DNA from: Lactifluus volemus
Taxonomy: Eukaryota > Basidiomycota > Agaricomycetes > Russulales > Russulaceae
Reading direction: 5' to 3'
Assembly (NCBI GenBank): GCA_022376515.1
Contig: WTXI01000095.1
Location: forward strand, 1 to 64,000
Length of the DNA stretch: 64,000 nt
Shown here one piece after another: positions 42,726-54,811 of this stretch. The stretch's first letter is position 1. Each line of letters starts with the position of its first letter. The notes beneath the pieces are model-generated. The model was not told where the DNA came from and did no database searches. It saw only the letters and a list, made by a program, of their open reading frames with translations. A program made the translations under genes and the position numbers.

Positions 42726-45700
42726 ATGCCGCTCTCGTGTCCAGGATGTGGCGCCAGTGTGAAACGTACCGGCTGGCGCAATCACATACGCACCTCAACT
42801 GACCCGCGGTGCCATGCTTTTGCAGACCCGGATCTGCTATGCCATGATGATGACATACCCTGTGGACGAGACACCTGTCAACTATGACAACATAGACTTT
42901 GACCCATACTCACTGTCTGTTGAACCCGAAGGCGATCTGTTTGGGAACTATGCGGACTTTGACGATGACATAATGGTGGATGGGGACAACTCGAACTGGG
43001 ATGCTAGCTCATCGGCATCAGATTCTGCAAGCATTTTCGAGTCAATGCAATCAGAATCTTGGATGCTCGGAGGCCTAGATGACAAGGACGAGGACATAGC
43101 AGACGCTGACAATCAAGAACATGAACACAGGATAGAGCCAAATCGGCCATCAGCATACTCAGAACCATATGGGTTCTTTGACGACACCGATAGCATGACA
43201 GATGCGACAGATGTGACACTGCATGAGAATCCATTCCGGGTGCGAGGTGGTGCAGAGGATGCTCTCAGTCAGAAACCGTTTGTCGTCAAGTTCCCAAATC
43301 CAGATGCCGGCCAGGCATATCAGGAGAAGATATTGGATGCAAATAATCAATATATGCAAGCTCTAGGAACAGGTTTGGACAACCCATATGGACCTTTCAT
43401 ATCACAGAGGGACTGGGAGGTGGCCAGATGGGCCAAGTGTCAGGGACCAAGCTCAATAGCATTCACAGATCTGATGAAAATTGATGGGGTAAGCTGGCTC
43501 AATGGCCATTGGACACCAGTAAATCCACTGTTAACTCACCTGTAGGTTGTGGAAGCCCTCGGGTTATCATACAAAAGCTCAGAGGAGCTCAACCGAGTTA
43601 TTGATATGGGGCTTCCAGGAAGACCGAGGTTTGAACGTCACGAGATCATGGTCAGCGACGAGGTTTGTGACGTGTACATACACGATGTTTTGGCTTGTAT
43701 ACAAGCTTTGTTTGGTGATCCGGCTTTTTCCCCTTACCTCGTCGTCACTCCCGAGAGGCACTTCACTAGTGAAGAAAGGACAACTCGTGTGTACCACGAT
43801 ATGCACACAGGGAGGTGGTGGTGGTCAACACAGGTGAGTCCTAATGCCAAGTTGTCAACTTAGTGACTTACCCACCGTGCGTTACAGGAGGCAGTGGAAC
43901 TAGACAAGCCAGGCGCTACCATTATCCCACTCATTGTTTCCACCGACAAAACTCAGCTCACCCTCTTTCGCAACAAAAGTGCATATCCTGTGTATCTTAC
44001 GATTGGGAATATCCCGAAAGAAATCCATCGGAAGCCCTCATCTCATGCCTATGTCCTCCTCGGCTATCTCCCAACAACCTGCCTGCAACACATCACCAAT
44101 GTATCTGCTCAACGCCGCCTCCTTGCGAACTTGTACCATACTTGTATGGGTCGCATTTTCTCCTCCATTCAAACTGCAGGTGCCGACGGGACATTCATGA
44201 CGTCGAGCCGAGGAATTGTGTACTGCGCCCACCCCCTTCTCGCATGCATCGTGAGCGACTATCCCAAGCATGTCCTCACAACATGTGTGTACAGTGGCGA
44301 GTGTCCTACATGTCCTGTTGGCCATGACATGCTTGGGGAGTACAATGCTGAAGATGGACCCGCTCTCCGTGATCTCGCGGCGGCCATAGAAGCGCTCGAT
44401 TCATTCCATGATGACCCAGCAAACTTTCTTCGAGTCTGCAAGGATGCAAGAATTCGACCTGTTTACCAGCCATACTGGCTCGACCTCCCTTATTCTCACA
44501 TTAACCGGTCCATCACACCAGACGTCTTGCACCAACTATACCAGGGGATCATGAAGCACCTTATCAATTGGGTTGTCCAGGCCTGTGGTGCAATGGAAGT
44601 GGACGCCCGCTGTCGGCACATGCCCCCTAACCACAATATCCGACTTTTCATGAAGGGGATCTCCAGTCTTTCGCGTGTCTCAGGGGAGGAACATGATTAC
44701 ATGTGCCGGATTCTTTTAGGACTTGTCATTGACACTCAATTACTGGATGGCCTCTCGAATGCAAGACTACTTGCATGTGTGCGTGCCCTGCTGGACTTTT
44801 TGTACCTTGCACAATATCCTATTCATACTGATGCGACACTTGCTGTCATGGATGACACTCTTCAGCGTTTCCATGACAGCAAGGACATCTTTTGTGTCCT
44901 GGGCATCCGGGAATCGTTCAATATCCTGAAGCTTCACTGGGCCTGTCATTACTCGACCGCGATTCAACTATATGGCACCACTGATAACGTCAATACCCAG
45001 TACACCGAACGACTCCATATCGACTTTGCCAAGGACGCGTATGCCGCAACCAACCACAAGGACGAGTTTTCTCAGATGGCTATCTGGCTGGAACGAAGGG
45101 AAAAGCTTCTGCGACATGCATACCATGTCAAATGGTGCCTCGATTGGTCCTTGGCTCCTCCGAGTTCCCCAACTGATATCTGGCAACCACCAGGTCTTAA
45201 TCTCGACTGCGTACTTCATCTCAGCAAGCATCCCACTGTCTATGGTGTCTCATTCGAGGATCTTACAGCACATTACGGTGCTTCCTTGTTCAGAACAGCA
45301 CTGGCTCGTTTCGTCGCACTTGCTAATGACCCACGCCTCACTGCTGCCCAGCTTGAACACCGCATATGGACAGTCCAAATACCCTTCTGGAAAGTTGCTG
45401 TCTGGCACCGGCTCAAGTTTTTACGTACCGACCCCTTCACAAAGATCACATCGACAATGGATTCTGTCCATGCCCGACCCGAAAGCCGAGATGGACATGG
45501 CCTCCTTGTCCCAGGACGCTTTGATGTGGCTCTCATCAACGAAGATGGCAACGGAGATGTCACTGGTATTGAAGGTAAGTAGTATTTCAACTTGATTTCG
45601 TATTTCTGGTCATTTTGGTGTTATCCAGGCTACCGCGCTGCTCGCATCCGTGTTATATTCTCTCTCCCTCATAATATACGTCATATCCTATTCGAGGACC

Positions 45701-45987
45701 CCACTTATCAAGTCCCTCAACATCTCGCGTATGTGGAGTGGTACACACGCTTTGACAAACTGATGCCGCACCATTACCTTCACAAAGTATCGGTCGAGAG
45801 GGATGCGGAAGGTTACTGCATCTGCAGTATTGTGCCTGTGGACAGGATTCGGCGTAGCATTCACCTTTTCCTGAGATTTGGGGTACATGCCCCCCCTGAA
45901 TGGACCAGTAGCAATGTTCTCGACCTCTGTGATACCTTTTTTGTCAATGCGTTCACAGACCGTCATTTATACAGAATTTTGTATTAA
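42726..45987 (+). CDS. Plavaka transposase, four exons, near-complete
   Basis: Transposase of about 1,000 residues that would cut and move the element. Main frame exons: 42,814-43,488, 43,546-43,833, 43,888-45,574, 45,629-45,987. The introns are GT-AG of 53-57 nt. Family blocks: VVEALGLSYKSSEELNRVID, RHFTSEERTTRVYHDMHTGR, LFRNKSAYPVYLTIGNIPKE, PDVLHQLYQGIMKHL (44,518-44,562), HLAYVEWYTRFDKL and EWTSSNVLDLCDTFFVNAFT near the end. Upstream, from the ATG at 42,726, a Cys/His finger (LSCPGCGASVKRTGWRNHIR) reads one frame away from the main ORF and meets it near 42,850. So the true start is probably 42,726 with a one-base indel; otherwise translation starts at 42,814 without the finger. No internal stop is seen after that. 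Confidence 0.88.
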
Positions 45988-46175
45988 ATGATCTCATATT
46001 AGATACAATCAATACAGGACAATTTATGGTTTAACACACGTGAAATTAAGTTAAAGCTAATTGCATATATTGAGGCACATGTTAGGCCTCACCTAAGTAA
46101 ATTAACTGAATATGTGCTAGTTCGCTCGGTTAGTAGTAATTTGATCCGATTTCACCAGTCCGGGTTTTCCTGATG

Positions 46176-46703
46176 ATTGGAATGATTTGCGGAACATTAC
46201 ATATCGACAAATACACGAAGGCACACTTCCCCCAAAAAAGACTGCAGACCTCCACGAATGTAGTGAAACAATAATCACATCCATGTAATAACCGAACAGA
46301 AACATGGACGACCCAGAAGCATGATGAAACTTGAAACCAATGGCACAGAGGCCGGGGATAACCTTATCGAAAAGCATACTCTATTGGAGCAATGAGCGCT
46401 GGTTAGTGCTAGATCGATCTTCACATTTTCATGCTGTAAAATGTATCTACAAAGCATGTGACCCAGGCACGATCGATCACAGGATGTGGAGCCAACACAG
46501 GAAAGGCACGGAGACATGTCGAGATGTATGCATCCTCATCCTGTATGAATGTCCTGCCATTCCTCCCTCATGCTGTGCCCCCTTTCACATCAATAAATAT
46601 ATGTTCAAGCCCATTTGTACCTGCACCCCACTCTACATTCTTAATCACACTCATATAGGACGCTTAGCTGAGCCCAATTCACTTGTGCGCCCATAATATC
46701 TCA
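46176..46703. other. No gene recognised
   Basis: Flank of Plavaka. The frames are short and unsupported. It leads into the DUF6698-like copy at 46,704. Confidence 0.3.
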
Positions 46704-49575
46704 ATGACCAACGAGTCAGATGACAAGTCCAACTCGTTGCATTGCTCCAAATGACGCTCTGTCACGAAAGCCCTAAGTGACCCCAAAACAAAAAATCAGA
46801 GGTGAGATCAGTCATACATGCTACATAGTACGTTCTGTTAACGTGAACAACATTAGAATTGGGTCTGGGGTTCTCGGCGAGTACAAAAGACTTGCCCAGT
46901 GGCTTGGTTGATCAGAGGACACCTTTATCGATTTTGATATCGTATTCCACATCAGGATGGAATACGAAGCATCAGACGATGATTCCAGCAACGACGACGC
47001 GAGCACAAGGACAGACACAGAAAGGTAAGCAACATGAGAACATATGCCAACAATCATGAAACTGATAGCACACTGACATGAATATTAGAGAAGACAATGA
47101 TGTGGATCAATCCCATTACCGACATGTCTTCACAATAATCTCTGAGAATATACCAACATTCAACTCGGATCTCAAGAAGTTCAAAAAGAATCCTAAGGCC
47201 CTTGAAAGTCTATGCAACCAGGTGTGAGAATATGTATTACCATTTACATTGCTACATATTACTAAATATTACTTGCATCGTTACATTAGATGTCCAAGTC
47301 GCTTGGGTTCGCATGTTTGGACGACATCAGGATCCTTCACGAAGATGGCCTCGACTATGTCGCAAGCACCCAGCCAAATAATGACTTGATGTCTGACATC
47401 CCACCCTACTTGTCCAAACCAACTTACCATGGGTGGAATCACCCTGTCCTGGCTAAGCTTCTGTGTCCCATCAAACACCTTGAGAACTTCTGAGCACATC
47501 CAGCTAGGTAAATGAGAACTTTCCACCACACTTACGTATCATGATTCTATATTATTTTATTTTAATTACAGGACAATACAGAACTTCACGAATGGATCTC
47601 TAAGAGTCACTGCCGACCAACTCTGTCTCTTCATGTACTGCAATTATACCATTGACTACGAAAATCTCATGGATGGACTCCTGTGCTCCGACCTCATCAA
47701 AATGGTACACGATTCTCTGACATGTGTTTTTGTTCACTATTAACACTTTAATGCAGCACAGACATGGCATTGCATATTCCAAAACACCAAACCAGCTACA
47801 AAAGGCCATCGCATCAAACACATGCAAGGAAAACCTGAAAAAAACATACGTTTTATTATCCATAACACCAAGGAGCATCACCTATGCGACCCTCCACATA
47901 CACAACACTTGTTAACTACATTTTCTTTCACAGACTGACAAATGAAATATTACAGATGCGATGGTTTCTAAGTGATGTAGAGGACTGGAGAAAGAACAAT
48001 GGCAGAGTCAACAAGGAAACATTTTACTACACCATCATCGACATGTTCAAGAATAAGGACATGAAAGATTGGTCCGAGAGTGTATTACAGGAATGGAACA
48101 AGTATGTTGACATGAACCTATTAGACTCAATACTAACATATTGTAGGGACATGTTCCAGAACAAGAAGAAATACAAAACATGATCTGCTTCCCTCTCCAC
48201 TTTATATGAACAGTGTTGCCGACAATCACTCGCTCTTATGAGTCCCACTCTCACCAATAACATGAATCTTCCAGAGTCTCTCATCATTATTCACCACCTG
48301 CTGCACCTGGAGTGTTACGTCGTTCTTCGTCCCCTGTGCCTGTCAGAGACTCACGACAGTCATCCAGAGCATCACGCCCTTCATCACCATCTATGACCAC
48401 CAGGGCCACACGTCGATGATCTCCACCTGCTCTGAATAGGGCCTCACACGCATGTGACACTGAATCGCCCCCCTCCTCACCATCTGTGGCCACCATGTCC
48501 ACACACCAGTTGTCAGTCAGGGCCTCGCATCTGTCTCATTCACCTGCGTCAATCAGAGCCCCACATCAGTCAACCAGATTATCATGTGCTTCCTCAAATC
48601 TTGCACTAGCCAGGCCATCACGCCAATCTACCCGAGTGTCGTCCCCACCTGTGGTAAACACAGCCAGTGCCTCACATCTGTCAGCTTTGCCTGTGTCAGC
48701 CAAATCATCATGTCTATCACCACCCACAGCATGGCTCACATTTCCGTCTGCGAGCCAACCCCCTTCAACACCAGTGTTGTATTCTAAGGGGTTATTAACC
48801 CCCAGTTTTTTTACTAAGGCTTAGAACTTAGAAACATGTCTTAATTAAGGCTTGTATCTAATGGGTTATTAACACTTCAAGTAAAATGGCTGTTTTTCAG
48901 TCACCCATCAAAGTTATTACCCAATTTATCTAACTTCCACAGAATGTCTTTGCTGGGAGGCATTTCTTGCTAGAATATTATAGCTATAGCAGAGTGGAAA
49001 AGGTCTTTTTGTACCAAGGGTAGAAGGGATAACTTGCAGAGTAAGAAGGAGCTTACAGAACTTGGAGAAAGAAATGGCTAATGTCAAGGGCACCCCAAGG
49101 GCTATCTAACAACAGGCCAACATAGATAATAACTGCTCCCTGTTAAGGGTGATTGCCTATAGTTGACAATTGCAATAGTGACTCTATTCTCATTTTGCAG
49201 GTGATTGAGAAATTACCCTAGCCTTGGAGTTGCAATTTTGACTTCATTGCTAGGTTTTTTTTGGTGGGTATTTTATTATATATTATTACTTGTCTTTCTA
49301 AGGCTTAGTTAAGGCTTAGTATCCTTATTGGTAGATGCTAAGGGTTAGCCTTAGAATGTATTTAGGCCTTAATAATGATTAACCCTTAGGTCTTAGCTAC
49401 AACACTGTTCAACACTGTCTTTCAACATCGAGTCGCGTCTATCCACGACCACCAGTAAATGCTGTGCAACTAGCCTGGATTCACACACTTTTCCCAGCAC
49501 TGGGCAAAGCAGGCACTCGAAAAGGCACTGTGGGTCGAGATAATGCGAAAAGGGAATCAAGGCACTGATTCAGTA
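46704..49575 (+). pseudogene. DUF6698-like protein, decayed copy 1
   Basis: Parallel to copy 2 (52,580-54,811) exon for exon. Recognisable parts: FTIISENIPTFNSDLKKFKK (~47,130), the ATG-initial exon MSKSLGFACLDDIRILHEDG...TYHGWNHPVLAKLLCP (47,290-47,513), IQNFTNGSLRVTADQLCLFM (~47,575), TPRSITYATLHIHNT (~47,870) and WFLSDVEDWRKNNGRVNKET (~47,960). It has a TGA in the first exon (after LHCSK), a TGA after LAQWLG, and a TGA at ~48,181, so it is not functional. A hAT-type element is inserted at 48,772-49,407 in the Ser-rich C-terminal part. The family is uncharacterised and basidiomycete-specific as far as I know. Confidence 0.55.
48772..49407. mobile_element. Non-autonomous hAT element, 636 bp, 8-bp duplication
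   Basis: Termini CAGTGTTGTA inverted; TTCAACAC is duplicated at 48,764-48,771 and 49,408-49,415. Copy 2 of the gene (54,650-54,670) shows the uninterrupted sequence, confirming the insertion. The inside is AT-rich, with CTAAGG/CCTTAG words near both ends and no transposase. An 8-bp duplication with such ends defines the hAT superfamily. Confidence 0.85.
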
Positions 49576-49579
49576 TTAG

Positions 49580-49990
49580 TACTAGTAGTACAATGGACCT
49601 TAGTATCTCAATGAATGAAATTTCCACAATCTCAATGCAATGCATATGCATGTTCAAATTAGTTACCCACATTCCCAACACAATGCGCACGCAATTCGAA
49701 TAAGGAAAGGAAAACCCAGTGAAGGCTGCAACGATAGCGATAAATATTCCCACACACAATACACAACACATGTGACTTACAGCGAATGGCAACAGCCATA
49801 CCGTTAGCAGTGAAATTTCCCACAACCTCGACACAATGCGCATTTTCAAATAAGGAAACTGTATCAACACATTTAATAACATAAACTAGTGGTAAACACC
49901 ATAGGATGCCGAGATACAAACTCCCACATGAAAATTTGACTTCATTCTCAGAGGAGAACTTGAAATGCTTCACAACGCAAAACACACACG
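49580..49990 (-). repeat. Fragment of the minisatellite-bearing repeat family
   Basis: Contains AAGGCTGCAACGATAGCGAT and CAATGCGCATTTTCAAATAA words, shared with 60,760-60,860 and, inverted, with 11,600-11,680. It is a degraded internal or terminal piece of the same element. Confidence 0.5.
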
Positions 49991-50009
49991 TTCAGAATAT
50001 GTGACATAG

Positions 50010-50316
50010 TCAAAGCGCAAGTGTCATTTGTTGTGATACCTGTTAGGGGGGGACGACATAAAATGCTCTCTGTGTTGCGCTCACTTGCATTGATCAAAGG
50101 CAATTTTAAAAGGTGAGAATAAACCATATTCTATGTAACATGTTACTTAGACTAACACATGACAAAACAGACAGAAAAGGGAATATATATCTGTTGGAAG
50201 CACCGATACCAAAAGTGACATCAATTAAATGGAGATCAGGGTATGCGAATGAGACCTCCAAACACAACAAGCAGAAGAAGAGAAGGACAGAGGACGTGTG
50301 TATCAACCCCAAGTAG
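50010..50316 (+). pseudogene. Second copy of the ...QVSFVVIPV... multicopy family, C-terminal
   Basis: Reads AQVSFVVIPVRGGRHKMLSV...LIKGNFKR, a GTGAGA donor (~50,113), then an exon with LEAPIPKVTSIKWRSGYANE ending in TAG at 50,314. It is parallel to 29,980-30,224 of the copy at 29,508. Only these last two exons are present, so it is a truncated copy. Confidence 0.5.
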
Positions 50317-50632
50317 CCAAATCAATTAATCAATCAATAGAGACTTGGAGCTTCTAGTTCAAGTTGTGCAGGAAAAACAGACAAAACGAGCGGCAACAAC
50401 GGCTGAGGTAAACAAACCGAGCGGAGCAGGCATGAACACGTTAGTGTGAGGGCAACAGGACAGACTCTTTTCGAGTATCGTCTGGTTACCATTTATGTTA
50501 AGTAAACTAAACTAAAGCTGCTAATTTAGAGGGGAATTAAAAGATTAAATGAATGATCTTAATCTTGACCTCAAGAATGGCCGCTCGATGTGGACATGGG
50601 CGCGGGACTAAATACTCAGCGCAAAAGGCATA
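50317..50632. other. No gene recognised
   Basis: Spacer between the truncated multicopy-family gene and an exon-like minus-strand frame. Nothing recognisable. Confidence 0.35.
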
Positions 50633-50900
50633 TTAACTAGGTAAAAGAAAGATGGGATGAAAATAAAATGGTATAATATGTAACGGCCATGGGTGATCGC
50701 CCCAAATGGTGAGCGATTGTCGACCACACCGGCAGGTCCTCAGGAAGCCATGGACGCTGACTATCTCCATACTTGGCGTCCACCTTAACGCAGGGTGCCA
50801 TCCTTGGCAGCCAGCCAAAGTCATACAAGCCATTTGTTGAGAACATTGTAGCTGGAGAGGTTCTGCATGCGAAAGGGAAGTGGGGCAAACACAGACACAA
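50633..50900 (-). other. Exon-like open frame, unidentified
   Basis: Minus-strand 87-codon frame with a protein-like composition (NGLYDFGWLPRMAPCVKVDA, then YGDSQRPWLPEDLPVWSTI). It may be one exon of a lost gene. I do not recognise a family, and the flanks offer no clear partner exons. Confidence 0.25.
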
Positions 50901-51583
50901 ATGCAGGAGGGAACGGTTGGTCGATTCGTTACATTTGATTGAAGTACTCTAGCTCGTGTTCAATACAAGTAGCTAATTTCCTTTTAAACATTATATTTCA
51001 ATTATGAGAAAACCAAAAGTAAACACGTCGTTGAGAGAACCAACAGCTCAAAGAACATATATAATGTGAATGTTACGAGAAAAGGGAAAAGAAAAAAGAA
51101 AAAAAAAACATTCAGAGAACATCGCACATGGCTATTCTTGTTTTTGTTTCAAAAAAGTAATTAGGAGAGTTGGGATGCGACACGACGAGTGTGTGCAACC
51201 GTCTCATACCTTACAAAAGAAGATCACAGATATTACAAGAAGTTCAGTATCCACATAAGCAGATCAATTTGAGAAGTGTCCCAATCAAATTTTCACGTGC
51301 TTAATGTGTCGTCCTTGTGTATTGCATCAGCACATTCACGTCACAATTATTCGACATAGCTCAGACTGTCGTAAACAGGATCACGACTGTTGAAACATTG
51401 AAAGTTGAAACCAATTGTACAACACTGTTGTTACGATAATACCCAAAATGCAGATAAAAAGTTAGCCTGATCACAACATATTATTGTACAAACAAACAGC
51501 CAGCACTACAGTCCCGTTAACGTTTACATGATAATAATGGACGGTCACCGATCATATCTAATACTAGTAGTATGATCAGCATG
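50901..51583. other. No gene recognised
   Basis: AT-rich, without motifs on either strand. It contains an A-rich run near 51,080-51,110. Confidence 0.35.
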
Positions 51584-51754
51584 CATCAGGAAAACCCATT
51601 TGGCCTTAAACTGTATTAGATGCTCCTTAGAGCTTACTTAAGATGTTGGTAATTAGATCCTTAATGTTAGTAAGTTGAGGATCTACTTACCAACATCTTA
51701 AGTAAGCTTTAAGGACATCTAATACAGTTTAAGGCCAAATGGGTTTTCCTGATG
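51584..51754 (+). mobile_element. Palindromic MITE copy 5
   Basis: A 171-bp CATCAGGAAAACCC palindrome, flanked by TG on both sides rather than TA. This shows that the 2-bp duplication is not sequence-fixed. Confidence 0.9.
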
Positions 51755-52194
51755 TGGTCTCATGAGGTCTCGACTAGTCAGCCCTACTCCACTTACCCTT
51801 CTGGGGTTCATAACGTTCACAACTGACGATCCCAAGTTAGAATCGATCAGCATTATGCCATAAATATCATGATGTCCATACTCCACATACTTCATGGAAA
51901 GGGTCTCAACTGCCAATAAATGAACGAAACATCAAAACTTCGATTCTTCTTCATTTGATTATAGTGGATTGCATCCCAATAAACACATAAAAACTGAGCG
52001 AATACTTCTACATAAGTCGAATGCACATGAACCATCAGAATCCATCAGATAAACCATGTATAGTAGGCAATGATGCCCCATGACACTGACTAGTGTCTTA
52101 GACCCTCTCATGCCCACAATGAGCAGACTAAATGAGTACTCTGATAAGAAACCGCAGGCACGATTAAATCAGAAATGAATAGGGTATGGAACTA
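51755..52194. other. No gene recognised
   Basis: Spacer between two MITE copies. A minus-strand open frame (51,719-51,916) overlaps the MITE and has no motif. Confidence 0.35.
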
Positions 52195-52365
52195 CATCAG
52201 GAAAACCCATTTGGCCTTAAACTGTATTAGATGTCCTTAAAGCTTACTTAAGATGTTGGTAAGTAGATCCTCAACTTACTAACATTAAGGATCTAATTAC
52301 CAACATCTTAAGTAAGCTCTAAGGAGCATCTAATACAGTTTAAGGCCAAATGGGTTTTCCTGATG
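52195..52365 (+). mobile_element. Palindromic MITE copy 6
   Basis: A 171-bp palindrome with TA on both sides. Its internal variant (GATGTCCTTAAAGC on the left arm) matches copy 3 at 24,101, so these two form a subfamily. Confidence 0.9.
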
Positions 52366-52579
52366 TAGTCCTGCCAAAAACATGGAAGGTTTCACTTGTA
52401 AATTTAAATGGTTTCAGGTGTTCACTACATTAACACGTCAGAAACCATAAGTGATAGTCGCCATGCAAACAGACTGTTCAACCCTTTGTTTACCATATTG
52501 CCCTCACTCTGCACTCTTAATCATGCTCATATAACTCGCCCAGCTTAGCCCGATTTACTCGTGCGCCCATCACATCTCA

Positions 52580-54811
52580 ATGAGTGACAATGAAGGCGAT
52601 GAACTAGATGGCGAATCCGTCTCAACTCGGACACATCGCACCACTGGCAAAAAATGCTCCATCAAGAAAGTAGTGAGCAACCCCAAAATGAAAAAAAAAC
52701 AGAGATGAGAACAGTCATATGCATTCCACACACATTCTGCTAATGTGAACAACATCAGGACCAGGCCTGGAGTTCTCAGCAAGTACAAAAGACTCGCCCA
52801 GTGGCTCAGACAATCAGAGGACACCTTCATCGATTCTGATCTCGTGTTCCGCATTGGGATGGAATACAAAGCATCAGACGATGATTCCGGTGATGACAAC
52901 AAGAGCACAAGGACAGACAGAGAAAGGTAAGCAACACAAAAACATATGCCGAATAATCATGAAACTGATAGCACACTGACATGAATATTAGAGATGATGA
53001 CGATGTGGATCAATCCCATTACTGACATGTCTTCACGATAATCTCTGAGAATATACCAACATTCAACTCGGATCTCAAGAAGTTCAAAAAGGATCCTGAG
53101 GCCCTTGAAAGCCTATGCGACCAGGTGCGAGAATATGTATTACCATTTACATTGCTACATATTGCTAAATATTACTCACATCATTACATTAGATGTCCAA
53201 GTCACTTGGGTTCGCACGTTTGGACAACATCAGGATCCTCTGCGAAGACAGTCTCAACTATATCACAAGCACCCAGCCAAATAAGAACTTAATGCCTGAC
53301 ATCCCTGCCTACTCGTCTAAGCCAACTTACCGTGGGTGGAATCACCCAGTCCTAGCCGAGCTTCTGTGTCCCGTCGAACACATAGAGAAATTCCGAGTGC
53401 ATCCAGCTGGGTAAATGAGAACTATCAACACGAAACATCGTACTTATGTTTTTTTTTTTACAGGACAATACAGAACTTCATGAATGGAACTCTAAGAGTC
53501 ACTGCCAACCAACTCTGTCTCTTCATGTACTGCAATCATACTGTCGACTACAAAAATCTCATGGACGGACTCCTGTGCTTGGATCTCATCAAAATTATTC
53601 TCTATTAACACTTTTTAATGCGTCACAGACATGGCGTCGCATATTCCAAAATGCCAGATCAGCTACAAAAGGCCGTCGCATCAAATGCAAGCGAGGAAAA
53701 CCCAAAAAAACATACATTTTATCATCTGTAATGCCAAGGAGCATCGCCTATGCAACCCTCCACATATGTGACACTTATTCAGAACATCTCTTTGAGCGTT
53801 CTGACAAATGAATCATTACAGACACGATGGTTTCTATGCAGTGTAGAGGACTGGAGAAAGGACAATGGCAAAGTTAACAAAGAAATGTTATACTATACCA
53901 TCATTAACCTCTTCAAGAAAAAGGACATGAAATGTTGGTCCAAGGCAGTATTACATGAATGGAACAAGTACATTATTACAAACCTATCACAACCGATACT
54001 AACATATTGTAGGGACATGTTCCATAACAAGAAGAAATATGAAACATGTTCTGCTTCCCTCTCTGCTTTATTCAAACAGTCTCGCCGACAATCACTCGCT
54101 CTTATGACACCCGCTCCCGCCAGTAATGTGAGTCAGTCATCTTCTAGAGAATGTGAATCTTCCAGAGTATCCCATCATTCTTCACCACCTACCACACCAG
54201 GAGTGTCACATCATTCTTCGTCCCCCGTGTCTGTCAGGGATTCACGTCAGCCATCTAGAGCATCGTGCCCTTCATCACCATCTGTGACCACCAGGGCCAC
54301 ATGTCCGAGTCGACAATCTCCACTTGCTTCAAATAGGGCCTCACATGCACATGACACTGAATCACCCCCCTCCTCACCACCTGCGACCGCCATGTCCACA
54401 CATTATTCATCAGTCAGGGCCTTGCATCAGTCTGATTCGCCTACGTCCCCACATCAGTCAACCAGATTATCACGTGCTCCCTTGAATCTTGCATCGGCCA
54501 GGCCATCATGCCAATCTACCCAAGTATCGTCCTCACCTGTGGCAAACACAGCCAGTGCCTCACATCTGTCAGCTTTGCCTGCATCAGCCAGATCATTGCA
54601 TCTATCACCACCCATAGCACGGCTCACCTTTCCATCTGTGAGCCAACCACCTCCAACACTGTCTTCCAACATCAAGTCGCGTCCATCCATGACCACCAGT
54701 AAATGCCGTGTAACTAGCCCGGAGTCACTCACTTTTCCCAGCGTAGGACAAACCAGGCACTCGAAAAGGCGACGCAGGTCGGGATATAAACTTAATCAAG
54801 CACTGATTTAG
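52580..54811 (+). pseudogene. DUF6698-like protein, copy 2
   Basis: Starts at ATG 52,580 (MSDNEGDELDGES). Exons include LSKYKRLAQWLRQSEDTFID (52,765-52,926, GTAAGC donor), HVFTIISENIPTFNSDLKKF (~53,026), 53,193-53,410 with TYRGWNHPVLAELLCP, 53,464-~53,600 with TIQNFMNGTLRVTANQLCLF, ~53,630-53,770 with TWRRIFQNARSATKG...MPRSIAYATLH, and a last open stretch to TAG 54,809 with RWFLCSVEDWRKDNGKV and a Ser/Pro/His-rich tail ending in KRRRRSG. This block order is that of the DUF6698 family. Lesions: TGA at 53,023-53,025 where copy 1 has CGA, and an AT instead of GT at the first donor. The long Ser-rich C-terminus is still open. Function unknown. Confidence 0.6.

Larger units (their letters stand above)
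31425..46175 (+). mobile_element. Plavaka-type DNA transposon carrying a passenger gene
   Basis: The left end is CATCAGGAAAAGCGGG at 31,425 and the right end is the complement of CATCAGGAAAACCCGG, finishing at 46,175. The dinucleotide AT flanks both sides (31,423-31,424 and 46,176-46,177). The terminal repeat is only ~15 bp with one mismatch; AT-rich subterminal stretches follow. The element holds a plus-strand Plavaka transposase (42,726-45,987) and a divergently transcribed DUF6532-like gene (42,389-31,902). Excluding the nested retrotransposon (33,282-41,753 plus a 5-bp duplication) its length is about 6.3 kb. Plavaka is a CACTA-related group known from Agaricomycetes. Confidence 0.8.
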
